From Protula sp. h YS-2021 (lineage: Eukaryota > Annelida > Polychaeta > Sabellida > Serpulidae), in assembly GCA_949752745.1 (NCBI GenBank), contig OX457026.1, positions 30,008,116 to 30,072,115 of the forward strand: a stretch of 64,000 bases of DNA. The letters are read 5' to 3'. The stretch's first letter is position 1; each line of letters begins with the position of its first letter. Under the pieces are notes generated by a model. It was not told where the DNA came from, did not search any database, and saw only the letters and a program-made list of their open reading frames with translations. Shown piece by piece: positions 36,730 to 48,957 of this stretch. Both the position numbers and the translations under genes were made by a program.

Positions 36730-38360
36730 TTTAAATTTGATGCTTTGGGTAAATCTGACTAAAATATTTCTCAGAAATGCCCAAATATAAGACTTCAAAA
36801 ATGCTGCTACTCACACTTCTTCAGCAGTCATTAGTTCCGGAGAGCTGTTTGGTCTAGTGGTTGAAAAGAGGTCGTAAATTAACCCCCCCCCCCCTACTCG
36901 GTGCTTTTTTCTGTGTCTCCCTTAATAGATTTTGCAGGCCCTGTTTAGAGTTCGTCTCCCACGTAAGTAACGCATTTAAATATACAGCCCTATACTACAT
37001 TGATTCATCTACTAAAGGTTCGAAATTGTAAGGTCTGCACACTAAGTTATTATCATTCCGGCTTTAAATCAATTAATAACGCCGATACATGTGGGCACAT
37101 TGTGAACCGTCGTGATCAGAATTCACTAAAAAATCGGTATTTAAAAGTTCTTTCTTATTTCTCACCGACTTACTCACCCACTCACTCACTACTCATTCAG
37201 TTATTTGCTTATCTCATTTTGCTTTGAATTTTGTTACTCAGCGAAATTGATAAAATGCAACCATTTTGAAGGTGGTAGATATCTAGTTATGCCCCCCCCC
37301 CCTCCTACAAACGGGAGGCATAGTGCTTATACGTTCTGTATGTTTTTATATATGTGTCAGTCTGTTGTGAACAAAATGTGTGCATGATATCTAATGAAAA
37401 GTCCGATCGACTTCAATCTCTGTTTATTCACTTGAGAAGTTAAACTGTTCTCTCAATATTTGCCATGCGTTAATTTATTAGGGAAGGCGTATGATGTCAT
37501 TACGTAAAAATCTTGTGTGCGACCACTGAACATCGGAGAAAGTTCAAACTTGGTGAGATTATTGCTTGGTAAGTCCGAAAGCTTCTGTCAAATTTTTGTT
37601 GGGAGTAGAACGAGCGAAAAGGTATTTGACGTCATCACGCAAAATATGACTATATTTTGAACAATGTCCTTTTTGAAAAATATCTCGATAGTCGCATCCA
37701 CGTCAAATTTTGTATGAGTATTCCCTTTTAGCGCGTGCAGTGACATTAAGAAAGGCGTATGACGTTGTTGAGTTTAAATTTTGTATGCAACAATTCTCAA
37801 CCATTGAACAGTCACTGAATCTAATCCCGCCCCCCCCCCCCCACTTTCAACGTTTCGTCGGCTCTTTTGTAACCAAGCTTAGTGATTTAATTGCACTGGG
37901 GATTTCAACATTTTCCTGAAGATTCTCGAGTGTTTCTGCATTCCTGAAACATAATTGAAAACAATGGCAACATAAATAGGGAATGGTGGCTATTTCTTAC
38001 ATCGCCTGTATTTTTATGCGCTAGTAACCTACAGGATCAGTGTCTCCTGTTTTGCATTATTGGGTCTTCTGAGTTGTATGTTTGTGCTAAGGTTCAGGGA
38101 GGTATTTGACGAAACAGCACTACCTCCCCCACTCACTCGTCCCACTTACGTTTTAGTCAGAGGCATATCGGGATATAGGGGCATGAGGAGAATAAGAATC
38201 CCCTTATGGCCTTATCCAAAATTGAAAAAAAATGAGACGGCTGACCACGGAATGTTATGGTCGTATTTACAAGCTTCAGCAGCTCTAGCTATTGTTTTTT
38301 TTTTTCGCCACAAACTTATTTCATTTGGTAGCCAAACTATTCCATATATGGGAGTGATTA
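36730..38360. other. Repeat-rich, no gene
   Basis: C-homopolymers lie at about 36883-36893, 37291-37301 and 37830-37842. The stretch at 37485-37760 carries 'gcgtatgacgtcatcacg'-like strings related to repeat R1. No exon is supported. Confidence 0.5.
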
Positions 38361-38369
38361 TACAACGGT

Positions 38370-41300
38370 TAGCATTTCTTGCAGTATTATTAAGCGTCAT
38401 TTATATACCGCTTATTATTCTAAGCGGACAATATAACAAGATTAATAAAAATAAGAACAAACCAACTAAAAAAGATGTGGTTTAAAAAAAAGAATAATTG
38501 TAAGACAAATAGTGAAACACATAATACTGCTAAAAGTACTTTGACTAAGACAACATTCACTACTAAATTTAAGACTAGACCTAGTAATAGTAAGACAACA
38601 TTCACTGCTAAATTTAAGACTAGACCTCGTAATACTGTTTGAATAAGAATGTCTTTAAGGAACGCTTGAAAGATTCGAGACTGGCACTGTTTCGGATCTG
38701 GTAGGACAGTGAGTTCCAAAGTGTTGGAACCGAAACGCGGAAGGAGCGATCACCGTATCTGTTCTTGCTCCTTGGAACGACTAGTTGGAGATTGTCATAT
38801 CCTCGGAGGCAACGCGGAGGGTGTGGACGCATCGATATAAGGTCTGCCAAATATTGAGGAGCAGTACTGTCCAAGCATTTGAACACGAGTGTAAGAATCT
38901 TGAATTTCGATCTTTCACATATAGGTAACCAGTGAAGCTCTTTCAAATTATCCGTTATACTAATGTCACGGTTCTGCCCAATTCCTTTAATCACGCGGGC
39001 CGAGTCGTTCATTATCAGTTGTAGACCATGTATTAGGTGCTTAGGTAGGCCATGATACAGACTGTTACAGTAATCAGTCTCGATATGACCAACGCATGTA
39101 CGAGCTTTTTGGCATCATTTTCGGAGAGAAATTGTCTAATTTCCTTAATCCAGCCAATGCAGTAATAACACAGTCTACGGATATTGGACACATGAAGCTG
39201 CATTTCCAGATGCGAGTCCATTGTGACTCTGAGGTTGCAGACATTCATGGAACACTCAACCACACTATCATAAAGGTTAAGTATGCTTGGGACCACCTTG
39301 TTTGCGTTCCTTTTGCTAGCAATGATGATAAATTCCGTTTTAGTAGGGTTGAGCTTGAGTTTATTTTTATTCATCCACTCAGCAACCACCCGTATACTGT
39401 GCTCGAGATACTTAACTGACTCTGTCCGGTCGGAATCTTCAAAAGACGACATACGTAAGAGTTGTGGATCGTCCGCATAAAAATGATAAATTATTACTAA
39501 AAACCGAAGCGTCCCGAGCGGGAAAGTATAGTAAGAATAAAGACGGGGCCCAAGTTTTGATCTCTGAGGCACAGAGCAGTCCAGTCCGATTGGGTTTGAT
39601 GTAACACCTTGGATATTCATCTGCATAGATCTGCCGGAGAAATATGATAAAAACCAAGCCAGGGCTTTGCTCTGTATGCCAAACATTGCCTCAAGCCGCT
39701 GAAGTAGTATGCGATGGTCGACCGCATCGAAGGCAGCCGAGAGGTCGAGCATGGCCATAAAAACTAAATTGTTGTTATTCAGACTTGTGCAGATGTCGTC
39801 GAACACTTTTGTTAAAGCGGTTTCAGTGCTGTGTCCAGATTTCTAGGCCGATAGTAAGATCTCCCCAAGGCCATTGCGAACCATATGTCTGGATATTTGG
39901 CGGATGTCACATTCTTCGATAATTTTACTTACAAAGGGTAGATTGGAGACAGGTCTGTAATTGTTAAGCGTTCTGTCTAAATTAGGTTTCTTTAACAGGG
40001 GAGTTACTAACGCGCGTTTGTATATTTCTGGCATAGATGACGTCTGGAGGGAAAAATTAACTATTCTCGATATTACAGGTGAAATTAGGTCAGAACATTG
40101 CTTCAAAATTGAGGTTGGTATCGGGTCTAATTTGATACATTTATCGGTCGATTTTTCGAGAATTTGTTCAATTACAGCATCTGCAACCGGTTCAAACGCA
40201 CGGGGTGGGGTCTCAATAGTAGTACCGCCGTCAAATTCAAAACGTCAGCGATATCCTCATCAAAATCCTCTCGAATGCGATAAACCTTCGTTTTAAAAAA
40301 GGAACAGAATTAATCAGCAAGCTCCTTCGGGGAACTGCATTTAGGAAGAGGGTTGGATTTGGACCTATGCATGACAGTGTTCATCGATCTAAACAGTGTT
40401 TTTGACTCATTACGGTTCCTCGAAATGAGACCGGAGAGGTAATCTGACCTTGCATTTCAAAGTTTGTTACGCCATGCGCTAAAACTGTCATCATATGCAT
40501 CCCGATCCGCTTTTTGTCCATACTTTCGAAACCGCCTTTCATGACATCTGCTGACTCGTCGTGCCTCGGAGATACCATGGATCGCGCCTGAGATTAGGAA
40601 CCTGACGATAAGGGGTGCATAACTATCCAACAAAGCCATCAATTCCGAGTCATAAGACTCAGCTAAGGAGTTGAGTTGAAACAACATTCTGTGATATTGT
40701 TTAAGCAAGTTGCTATCAAGAAGTGAGGTCCTAAATTCTTTGATCCGGATGGACCTGATGTCACGGTATGAGACATAGCGTTTCTGTCACTGGGATCGGA
40801 AAGGACAAATGACAGCTGACTAAATTCTGATCGGATATTCGGTCATCGACGCTGACTCTGTTCATTTCGAGTGAGTTCCTTTCGAATGCGTTTTCTCTTC
40901 TACGTGTTGCGATAGACCAAAAGCATATAGCGTTTTACGAAACTGCTTTGTGAATGGGTTGTCCTTATTATCCCAGTGAATATTGAAGTCACCACAGAGA
41001 ACTAAGGGCGCACCCGATAAAGCAATGTCCTCCAGGAGTGATGTGAATTCTGTGATAAAAACTTCATTTACGCTGTTCGTAGATTACAAGAATTCTTAGC
41101 GAATTAGATCCCTCTTGAAATTGACCAAGAATATGCTCAAACGATGAGAACAAATGCAGTCGATGATCTTTGCTTGAAAGAATCATTGCATAAAACGGCA
41201 ACGCCGCCTCCGGGGCGACCCAAACTATCCGCGCGCAGAAGTGTAAAGCCATTTGGGCATACTTCTTTAGGAATATATGCCTCATCCTCTTTAAGCCATG

Positions 41301-41640
41301 TTTCGGTTAAACCTAAAACCTGGATATTATCCTCTGTAATAATTTGCTTAATCATATCCACTTTAGACTTAAGAGACCTTGCATTCAATATAGCAATTTT
41401 CGCTTGATCCAGGATTTTGTATTTCGATCCAATAATCTGAACTAGGTTTGAATAATTCCCTTTACCTACATGATCTTTGGGTGCACTTGATTCCCAATTA
41501 CTTATAGCAGTTCTAATGCCTCTAATTTTACCTCCTTGCGACCCCCTTTTGACAGTACAACACGATGGTTCATGGACATTAAATGCCGGAATACACATAT
41601 TTATTGCTTTGAAGTTAATCCATCTGTGTCCCTAAAAGTT
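38370..41640 (-). mobile_element. Nearly full-length but decayed CR1-like LINE
   Basis: On the minus strand it holds an apurinic-type endonuclease ('AILNARSLKSK', 'LGLTETWL', 'GRPGGGVAVL' at about 41290-41410, 'GDFNIHWD' near 40970-41000) and then a reverse transcriptase. RT motifs: 'RALVTPLLKKPNLD', 'NYRPVSNLPFVSKIIEE', 'AMLDLSAAFDAVDHRILL', 'SVPQRSKLGP' (normally QGS.LGP) and 'YHFYADDPQLL'. A C-terminal 'LKELHWLPICERSKFKILT' region follows. The 3' UTR has two direct ~45-bp repeats (about 38535-38625) and ends near 38385 with 'gcggtatataaatgacgctt', a common end type for these LINEs. Frameshifts and stops between pieces show it is inactive. The order EN-RT and the motifs fit the CR1/L2 group; the exact clade is not assigned. 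Confidence 0.88.
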
Positions 41641-41924
41641 CTGTTCACTGATCCCTCAAAGTTTCAATGTGTGTTTTGTTTTTTATTAACCAGACTCTTT
41701 CAAACAAGTTGAATAGTTGTATTCTCTGTACGTTTATGCTTTTACTTGCATAACTTTTATCAGAAAACTCGAAAGATTTCCTACTAAAATCCACTTAAAT
41801 ATCGAGAGCGATTCTCCACACTGCTGCCTGCTGGCGCATACATACTATTGCTTTTTTGGACAATGGAATTGCGCGGAAACGAAGTACAATCATGGCTACA
41901 ATTGCATTTAAGGCACAGACCCTT

Positions 41925-42790
41925 ACCGTAACTTTGTCTGAAATGGTTATGGTTGCCTTAGAGTCGTACCTGCATTGGATAGCCTGGAGGGGGGTGACGG
42001 TTGGCAAAATAAAAAATACATTAATAAAGAAGTAGGGATTGGTGATGTGGCCAGCACCTTTGAGATCCGGAAAAAAGGCTGCGGTAAAACCTATTTGTAG
42101 CGACCATCTTCAAGACCCGAAAAACACGTATATCAAAAACTATTTGCAATGACCACCTTTCAAATTCGGATAAAAAGATGCACGATAAAACCTTTCTTGA
42201 CCACTTCCCAGACCGGATAAAAAATACGTAAAGTAAAGCTGTTGTAGTAACTTCCATATCTAGATAAAATTTTTACACAGAAAAGCCTGTTTTACAATCA
42301 CCTTCCAGACTCTGACAAAAACGATATACAGTAAAAATCTGTTCTAGGGACCACCTTGCAGCCGCAAAAAAGACGTACATTAGAACCTGTTCGTAAAGAC
42401 CACCATCTTGATCCTGATAAAAAAGAAGTACAGTGAAACCTATATAAGTAGCCACCCATCAGATCCGGACGAAACATCTGCACCTGGACTTGTGTACTAA
42501 AAGAGGACTGAAATACCCACGATACAATTTGCGTTACTCCTGGGATAAAGGTATACACAACTCGACTTCTGTACACATGAGACATAGTTATTCAGATACA
42601 TTTATTTAAGGTAAACGGTCTTGTTATTCTGAAAAGTACAAACTTGTTCAAATAAAACTTTATGAAAGGGCTGTCGAAGGGAAACATTTCTTCATTTACA
42701 AAATCAAAGAGACGAGGCTGGTTAATAAAATAGCTTACATGTTCAGGTGGTTGGTGAACAGTGGCTACTCTAGTTTCGTTTAGTTTTATT
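41925..42790. repeat. Dispersed repeat R1, copy 3, with an expanded sub-repeat
   Basis: About eight degenerate ~45-60-bp units of 'acagtaaaacctgtttgta' + 'gaccaccttcagacccg' occupy 42055-42480. They are followed by the 'ggctggttaataaaa' block shared with copies 1 and 2. Confidence 0.75.
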
Positions 42791-42799
42791 TTAATTTCT

Positions 42800-44440
42800 G
42801 GCTGTGAGGAAAAATCTTTTAAAATGCTGATTGAGGAACTGTTGATTTAGTTGTGGAGACAGTTGTTTTTTTTTTTTTTTTACAAAAATAAGAAACTAAA
42901 TAGCTGTTTTGTTTGCACTGACCGCTCTAGTTGACTGCTGTAGGAGGTTTGAAAGGAGACATTTCAGCAGTAAATGGCCATGACTGTTAAGTTTGTGTAC
43001 TCTCTGACGTCACACAATTTTTTGTCGTTATGGATATTTTGATATATTTACAACAGATGTGAATGTGCTGATACACATTTTTCTTACATATCGGCACTCA
43101 GCAGTATGAACAAATGTGAAGAACGGACTGATGATCACATCACAGGCCAACAATTTCTGGGGTGGATCCAGAGGCTCAAGTCCATTGTATGTAAGCCAAA
43201 TCTAATTTCCTAGTTCCAGCCGTTTCCGAAGAGATACCTGGAAAAACAAGGAAACAACAACAACAAAAAAAACTAATAAATAACAATATAGAAACATTTG
43301 CAATATTGGATAAGAGTAACTTTCATTACGAAGTGTAAAAACTATATAACGTCTTGATTGTTTTTTTATTAATTTTCCTTTGTATGGTAATCATATCGTG
43401 TATATTGTTTTGCAACATCAGCATTTAAATACCGTTTTTGCCAGTTTCAAATATGACCAGGTGGAACATGACTTCGTACTGGTACATAATTGTGTAATCG
43501 CACCTAGCTGTATGTACGAAGGATTTCAAGGGCAGGAGCTTATCCAGATCATCGAATAAGTCACTCTCTCTGGATTCATTTTGCTCCTCCTCCTCATTGA
43601 AAGGAAGTTTATATCCTTACCTCGGGAAATTTCCATGAGAAATGTGGAATTGCATCAGGAAATAATAATAGGCACTATTCGATTCTGTCGTGAGTTTTTG
43701 ATTCATACTGCTGCTTTTATTTCAAGTGGGGCTGGTGAACTTCCAGTAGCAGTGTTACGTTACTTCTGGTGACAACTTGACTTCCAACCACCCCAGCTCT
43801 TCTTTAGTCCTTGGCATATACGAGCCGGTTTGAAATAAGTGTTGGATAATTGCCGAACCACGCCAATTCACACTCTCGCAGTAAGAGTTGTTCACAGCAC
43901 CAGTTCGTGGTACATCTTAATTGCGTTTAGAAGCGTGTACTAATTATTCAGTTCGCTTAACTTAATTTTTACCATCATTGTTATACACATTCAATACACT
44001 CTAGATACAGGAGGCACTTTTTCGACTTTTTGAGTACACTTTCACAAAATACTCGTCAAAATTGGCCGTTTTGGCCCAAGTGAATAGGCTTTTCCAAGCC
44101 CTTGGGTAAACTGTTAAATGCATGCGCACATTTTGTGTGTGTGTGTTTTTTTTCAGTTTTTTTTTTTTTTTTTTTTGCGCTTTTGCTTAAACTGATCAAA
44201 ATACCGCCGATTGTTCCACCAACTTCCTTGCTTAGGGGATTTTCCGAGTTTTTCTGTATCGGGCACAAAATTGACCGTCTTCGACATCTAAACCCTGTGA
44301 AAATCTCCTCTGCTGGGTCTTACTTTCCACACTTTTTTGAAGGCGCTCATTGGTTTGAGGGTATATGCCGGTCTCCATCCCGGTAATAATCACACCCCAA
44401 CCCATTTTTTTTTGGCTGCTTATTTTTGCAGCCTTCTCCC
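42800..44440. other. No recognised gene
   Basis: AT-rich sequence with T-tracts (42867-42881, 44157-44176). Nothing is supported. Confidence 0.5.
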
Positions 44441-44454
44441 AATGGGCGTTTTCA

Positions 44455-45115
44455 CATCACCGGGGGCCTCACTGACACCAAGTGGCACTGAGCTTCTTTG
44501 GTGTCACTTAGGTCCCCAAGTAAAAATATATTTATATTGTTATAGCAATTCATATATTTCTATTTTAATGATGTGTTCACATAAGCAGACCCCTACCCTC
44601 CTACCCCACACCCACCCCGTACCACTCCATCTCTCAATTCCCTAATATATGGATGCCCGCAGTGTTCTGATGGCTTATTCTCATTGAAAATCACGTAATC
44701 GAACGGTTAAAATGCAATTTCAAGTTAGGGGCCTCGATGACACCACTGAGTCCTCAGTGCCCCTAGGGGTCTTCGTGACACCACTTGTATTTTTTAGAAA
44801 TACAACTTCACTCTTGTTAGTTTTCCATCAAGCTCCAGTTTTATCGTCACCCTCCCACCTCACCGCCCGATTTTTGCTTTTGAATGTTTCCTTCAGCTTA
44901 ACAACCTAATCTGGCATTTCGAATTTTTGGGTCCTAAGTACCACCAGCGGGTCCTCAGTGCCACCAACGGGTCCTCAGTACCACCACTTCACTTTTTTTT
45001 CGAACAGTGAGCATTGACTTTTAGCTTTGAAAGTTTTTTTCAGCTTCAAAAAACTAATCTAGCATTTTGAAGCAAAAAAAAAAAAGTTCTGGTCCTCAGT
45101 GCCACTTCTGGACGT
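44455..45115. repeat. Scattered 'gggtcctcagtgccacc' units
   Basis: Diverged copies lie at about 44462, 44733, 44760, 44930-44995 (three in tandem) and 45089, some inverted. The arrangement recalls elements with subterminal repeats, but no clear ends were found. Confidence 0.45.
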
Positions 45116-45239
45116 CATTACCACTAGTGAGTAGTTGGAAAACGAGAGTTTCAGCACAGGAAGTGACGTCATAATGACGTCATAGGGTGTGCTGGGGGTT
45201 CTCGCCCAGATGGTGATTGATAGAGCGCGCGCCCGTGCC

Positions 45240-45495
45240 AATGACGTCATCATGATGTTATAATGACTTCATCATGACGTCATCATTACATTATAATGAA
45301 GTCATCATAACGTTATAATGACGTCATCATGACGTTATCATGACGTCATAGTAACGTTATGACATCATGACATCATACTAAGACTCTCCTAAGCAGCATA
45401 ATCCTAAGTCACCTGTCAATCATCATGACGTCATTAGTCACGTGACCTGTCAATCATCATCAGTCACGTGACCTGTCAATCATCATCGGTCATGT
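45240..45495 (+). promoter_or_regulatory. CRE-like and E-box-like arrays at the element terminus
   Basis: Repeats of TGACGTCA(TCATGACGTTATAA) cover about 45241-45375. Three ~30-bp units of TCACGTGACCTGTCAATCAT cover 45424-45500. TGACGTCA is the CREB/ATF palindrome and CACGTG the USF/MYC-type E-box. The same arrays recur at 52560-52815. Regulatory use is inference. Confidence 0.55.
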
Positions 45496-45541
45496 GACCC
45501 TAACCCCATATGAGGAATGTTTTCCCGAACATTATCCTTAC

Positions 45542-45615
45542 GCCCCCCGTGGCTCACTTGGTAGAGCATGGAACTCGTAAGCAGAAGATTGGTGGTTCGA
45601 TCCCGCCCTCGGGCA
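45542..45615 (+). tRNA. tRNA-like sequence, Thr(CGT)-like, probably not a functional tRNA
   Basis: Perfect D-arm (GCTC/GAGC around ACTTGGTA), T-arm GGTGG-TTCGATC-CCGCC, and CTCGTAA at the anticodon-loop position (anticodon CGT). The anticodon stem does not pair and the acceptor stem is imperfect. A- and B-box sequences are intact, so Pol III could still bind. Homologues lie at 52288-52361 and 52444-52517. Confidence 0.5.
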
Positions 45616-45714
45616 ACACTTTCACCTTCTGTCTATCCCCCCCCTCCTAGGCCATTCATAATGTACTCATTCATTATACATATTCATAATGTACTCTATG
45701 GTTTAGGGTTAGGC

Positions 45715-45800
45715 TGCCCATACCTGGGCTCGAGCCACCAACCTTCCGAGCATGGGTCCGACCAGGAGTCCCACGCTCTACCAACTGAGCTATTCCGGAC
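45715..45800 (-). tRNA. tRNA-like sequence with A and B boxes, degenerate
   Basis: The minus strand has TAGCTCAGTTGGTAGAGC (canonical D-arm and A box) and GGTGGCTCGAGCCC near the B-box position. Anticodon and T stems are poorly paired and the middle is too long for a normal type I tRNA. The counterpart is at 52020-52105. Confidence 0.45.
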
Positions 45801-45879
45801 TGAACCAGAATGTATTGTGAAAGCATGCTATATAAGGCTATAATGCACACATTCATGTCTGGTCCAAAAACTCCCATGC

Positions 45880-46200
45880 TATACTAGTGGGAAAATAGTG
45901 GTCCTAGACCAACTTTAACAAATTTAGTTTTTGACAACATATAATATATAAAATAAGTTTTAGCATTTTAGCATGCTACTTATTCAAATGTTCTAAAGTC
46001 ATAGTAGGGGAAAACGATACCTCTAGACCAACTTCAACAATTTCGTTTTTTTTTTTGACAACATATAATGTATAAACTAAGTTTGAACATTTTACCATAT
46101 TGTAGTAGGGGAAAAATCAGAGTTCTAAATCAACTTTAACAAATGTAGTTCTTTTTTTGAAAACATATGATGGATAAAATAAGTTTGACATAAGACATAA
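45880..46200 (+). repeat. Tandem ~110-120-bp units inside the left TIR
   Basis: Three units contain 'ctagaccaactttaacaaat', 'gacaacatataat' and 'taaaataagtttt'. The right TIR carries four such units at about 51500-51960. Confidence 0.8.
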
Positions 46201-46379
46201 GTTTTTTTTTGGTGAGAAGAGCACACCATTCAAACATGTATTCGAATGGCAAGCCCCATTCAAAGACGTGTTCGAATGGCAAGCCTCATTCAAAGACGTG
46301 TTCGAATGGCAAGCCCATTCGAAACACGTGTTCGAATTATTTTTGGAACATATTACGCCATGGTATTGTTCAACAATTT

Positions 46380-46570
46380 TTTGAACAAGTTAAACAATTG
46401 TTCAACAAATTGTTCAACAAGTTCTTCAACATGTTCAACATGTGTAACATGTTGTTCAACATGTTGTTTAACATGTTCAACAAGTTCTTCAACATGTTCA
46501 ACATGTTTAACATGTTGTTCAACATGTTCAACGTGTTGTTTAACATGTTCAACAAGTTGTTGTCCAACAA
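46380..46570. repeat. Palindromic 'ttcaacatgttgttcaac' array, left arm
   Basis: Degenerate repeats of TTCAACATGTT in both self-complementary phases lie just upstream of the TATA box. The right arm has the mirror array at 51183-51330. Cys-Ser-Thr and Asn-Met-Leu open frames here are artefacts. Confidence 0.9.
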
Positions 46571-46577
46571 GTTGTTG

Positions 46578-46586
46578 TATATAAGG
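46578..46586 (+). promoter_or_regulatory. TATA box of the zinc-finger gene
   Basis: TATATAAGG lies 53 bases before the start codon. An identical motif lies in the right TIR at 51173-51181 (minus) at the same distance from the duplicated start codon. Confidence 0.65.
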
Positions 46587-46638
46587 CTATGTTTAAAGAC
46601 TTTCTCATCATTTGAATAGTGTAGGTTGAACCGAAAGG

Positions 46639-47370
46639 ATGTATAAATGCAACATTTGTTCGAAATCTTATAATTGGCCACAAAGTCTTAAAAGACACTT
46701 AAAGGGTGCTCACTCTTCAGAAGTGGATGAAGAATTAGATATGGAAAACCCTGTAAAACTACCTTTCACGGAAACTTTAGATGAGTCTTCTATGGAAAGT
46801 CAAAGTGTCAACATGGCTGAAAAGAATGCACATGCTTGTACAGAATGTGGGACATTATACAACAGCGAAGAAGCTTTGCTCAAACAAATGGAGCAGTGTG
46901 GTGGGAATGCTGATGACATGAGTTCTGAAAGTGAGTCAGAAACAGACTCTGAAAGTGAGTCAGAAATAGACTCTGTTCTGTATGATATGGTTCAAGAAGT
47001 CTACGATGACTATGATTACAAATTCCTAGAAAAAGTTTTAGAATATGAAGAACCAGAACTTGAAGATGCGCGTGAAATAGCAAGTGATGACCTTCGACCC
47101 ATTTATAAGCATGGACTAAAACAACTGTTTATGAGACTATTCAACTATACCCAGCGTCTAGAACAAAGCCAACATTATCAAACCATTTTAGAGGACTTTA
47201 ATTATTTGTCGATGAAAAACATTACAAGTATTCAAAGGCACTAAAGGCGTCTATAAGGAAAAACAATGCATTCTTTGAACAGCTACTATATAAGGAAGAG
47301 GAGGATGACAGCAGTGATGAAGAAAGTGGCATGGACAGTGAACAGAGTGAAACAGATGAAGAAAAATAGA
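46639..47370 (+). CDS. C2H2 zinc-finger protein with acidic tail, frameshifted
   Basis: It starts at ATG 46639, 53 bases after a TATA box. The N-terminus is a canonical C2H2 finger (CNICSKSYNW ... HLKGAH, residues 4-24). A second, degenerate C-x2-C pair (ACTECGTLY) falls near residue 75. A Ser/Glu-rich acidic stretch (about residues 94-113) precedes a helical segment with 'EYEEPELEDAREIASDDLRP'. The frame stops at 47244, but the neighbouring frame continues with a coherent basic-then-acidic tail (SKALKASIRKNN, then DDSSDEESG) to a TAG at 47367-47369, so one base has been lost or gained near 47215-47225. Poly(A) signal AATAAA is at 47391-47396. Similar C2H2-plus-acidic proteins occur, as I recall, in cnidarian and bivalve gene sets, without known function. 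Confidence 0.72.
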
Positions 47371-47390
47371 CTTATTTGACTAAACTTTAT

Positions 47391-47396
47391 AATAAA
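47391..47396 (+). terminator. Poly(A) signal of the zinc-finger gene
   Basis: AATAAA about 20 bases after the predicted final stop. Confidence 0.6.
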
Positions 47397-47535
47397 GACT
47401 TTATTAATGTTGTAATATTTTATTAACTTAAGCGTTGTGTATTAATATATGTCCTGCTTTGCAACATATGAAGTTGTAAGGTTCCTGACGCGGTGTGAAT
47501 TCACCCGTAAACCATATATCATATATCATATATTA

Positions 47536-47635
47536 TAATTAAGTATTGCATTATTATGTATTACATTCAAGTATTATATTATTATGTATTATATTCAAGT
47601 ATTTTATTATTATGTATTATATCCAAGTATTGTAT
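47536..47635 (+). repeat. ~30-bp AT-rich tandem repeat x3
   Basis: Units of 'attattatgtattatattcaagt' lie between the two convergent genes. Confidence 0.85.
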
Positions 47636-47671
47636 GAGAAAAATAAAAAGTTGAAAAGCATCATATGTGTT

Positions 47672-47677
47672 TTTATT
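47672..47677 (-). terminator. Poly(A) signal of the PC4-like gene
   Basis: AATAAA on the minus strand about 340 bases past the stop at 48015. Confidence 0.5.
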
Positions 47678-48496
47678 GAATATTACAAATATGTACAATA
47701 TGTACAATATGATAAAAACAAAACAAAACACATATTATGTTAATACATGCGCAGACTCACAAGAACTTAACTTAAAATGTTATAAAAACTGACTTCACAT
47801 GAACATAGATAATGTTAATGTCATAGTCTACATATGAAGACAATTTTATTTCAACTACATATCAAATGTACATGTCTATATGAGTCAAAGCTAAGTTTCA
47901 AGTTCTTGTCAAGCTTCAAAACCTTCGCCCCAATCTTCTGTACTGAGGGTGATGAAATCATAGCATCCACTAAGCTCGTCATGCTGTTAATACTGTATAC
48001 GGTCATCTCGCTGTCTACTCAACCATCTTCTGACAGTCGCTGTATTTATACAGATCCATTTTCTGAAGCATGAGATCCACTGACGGCATTTGCTTCTTCA
48101 GCATTTGCCAAACTTTCAATGACAACAAAATTCCCTTCTTGGTAGGATGCAACCTCCCAGATGTATGATCCGTAATATAGTCACGAATGTTAAGCATCAC
48201 TTTCTGTTGATATTTCGCCAATTTATTATATATTTCTCCATTAATAGGTATCATAACCGGTAAATCGTCCACACTCCACACTCATCTTCTTCATGGTGGT
48301 AGCAGCTTTAGGCTCCGGTTCTCGCTTCATTTTAGGCTCTGTCTTAATTTTTCGCTTTTTACACGGCGGCGCCATAGCTGGTAACTCATCTCTTTTTATC
48401 TTTCTAAGATGTGGTCGCTTTTTAAGCTGCTGACGTGACTTCGCCTTAGACTTTACCGTGGGCATTGCCTTAGACTTTGCTGTAGGTGTTGTCTCA

Positions 48497-48504
48497 GGCT
48501 TTAC
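48497..48504. repeat. hAT target-site duplication, left
   Basis: GGCTTTAC, identical to 50866-50873. Confidence 0.93.
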
Positions 48505-48957
48505 TAGGGGTGTGACGGTTCGTACCGTAACCGAAAACCGACCGCAGTTCTTCGGTTCGGTTCGGTTAAAAAACCGAAAGAGAAAAACCGCGGTATTTTC
48601 GGGTTTTTTTTTTTGGCAGTTTAATTTTTCACTGATAGTAGAAGCGATAAAATAAAATACTGCTTCGCGCTTTTTTAAAAAGGAAAAATATGTAAATTTT
48701 GAGAACTTATCACACGACATTTTAATGTGAACTGTTCCCTCAGGGACCTTAACATTATGTTTCCTAAGCATACTTCAAGGTTTAAAGCTTCTTATAATAT
48801 CTGTAAAGGCGTTTTGTTTATGGCGTTGTAACTAAGAAACTCTGTAAATGTTCTTAAGTTGAATTTGCTAACAAATCTGAATGACTGCTATGTGATATTC
48901 TGAAACTTTAAGTTAGTGCTAAACTGCAATGATTGTTACAGGCTATACTTTTAACAT

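Larger units (their letters stand above)
45225..46690 (+). repeat. Left terminal inverted repeat
   Basis: It matches the complement of 51070-52823, by eye about 90-95 percent in the tRNA-like part. It extends through the promoter and the first ~15 codons of the zinc-finger ORF. Confidence 0.9.

Noticed and set aside
38060..38485. 141-residue plus-strand open frame
   Set aside because: Overlaps the 3' end of the CR1-like LINE on the other strand and has no recognisable domain.
46246..46681. Cys/Ser/Thr-rich and Asn/Met/Leu-rich open frames
   Set aside because: Translations of the 'ttcaacatgttg' palindromic array in the left TIR; the same occurs at 51030-51459.
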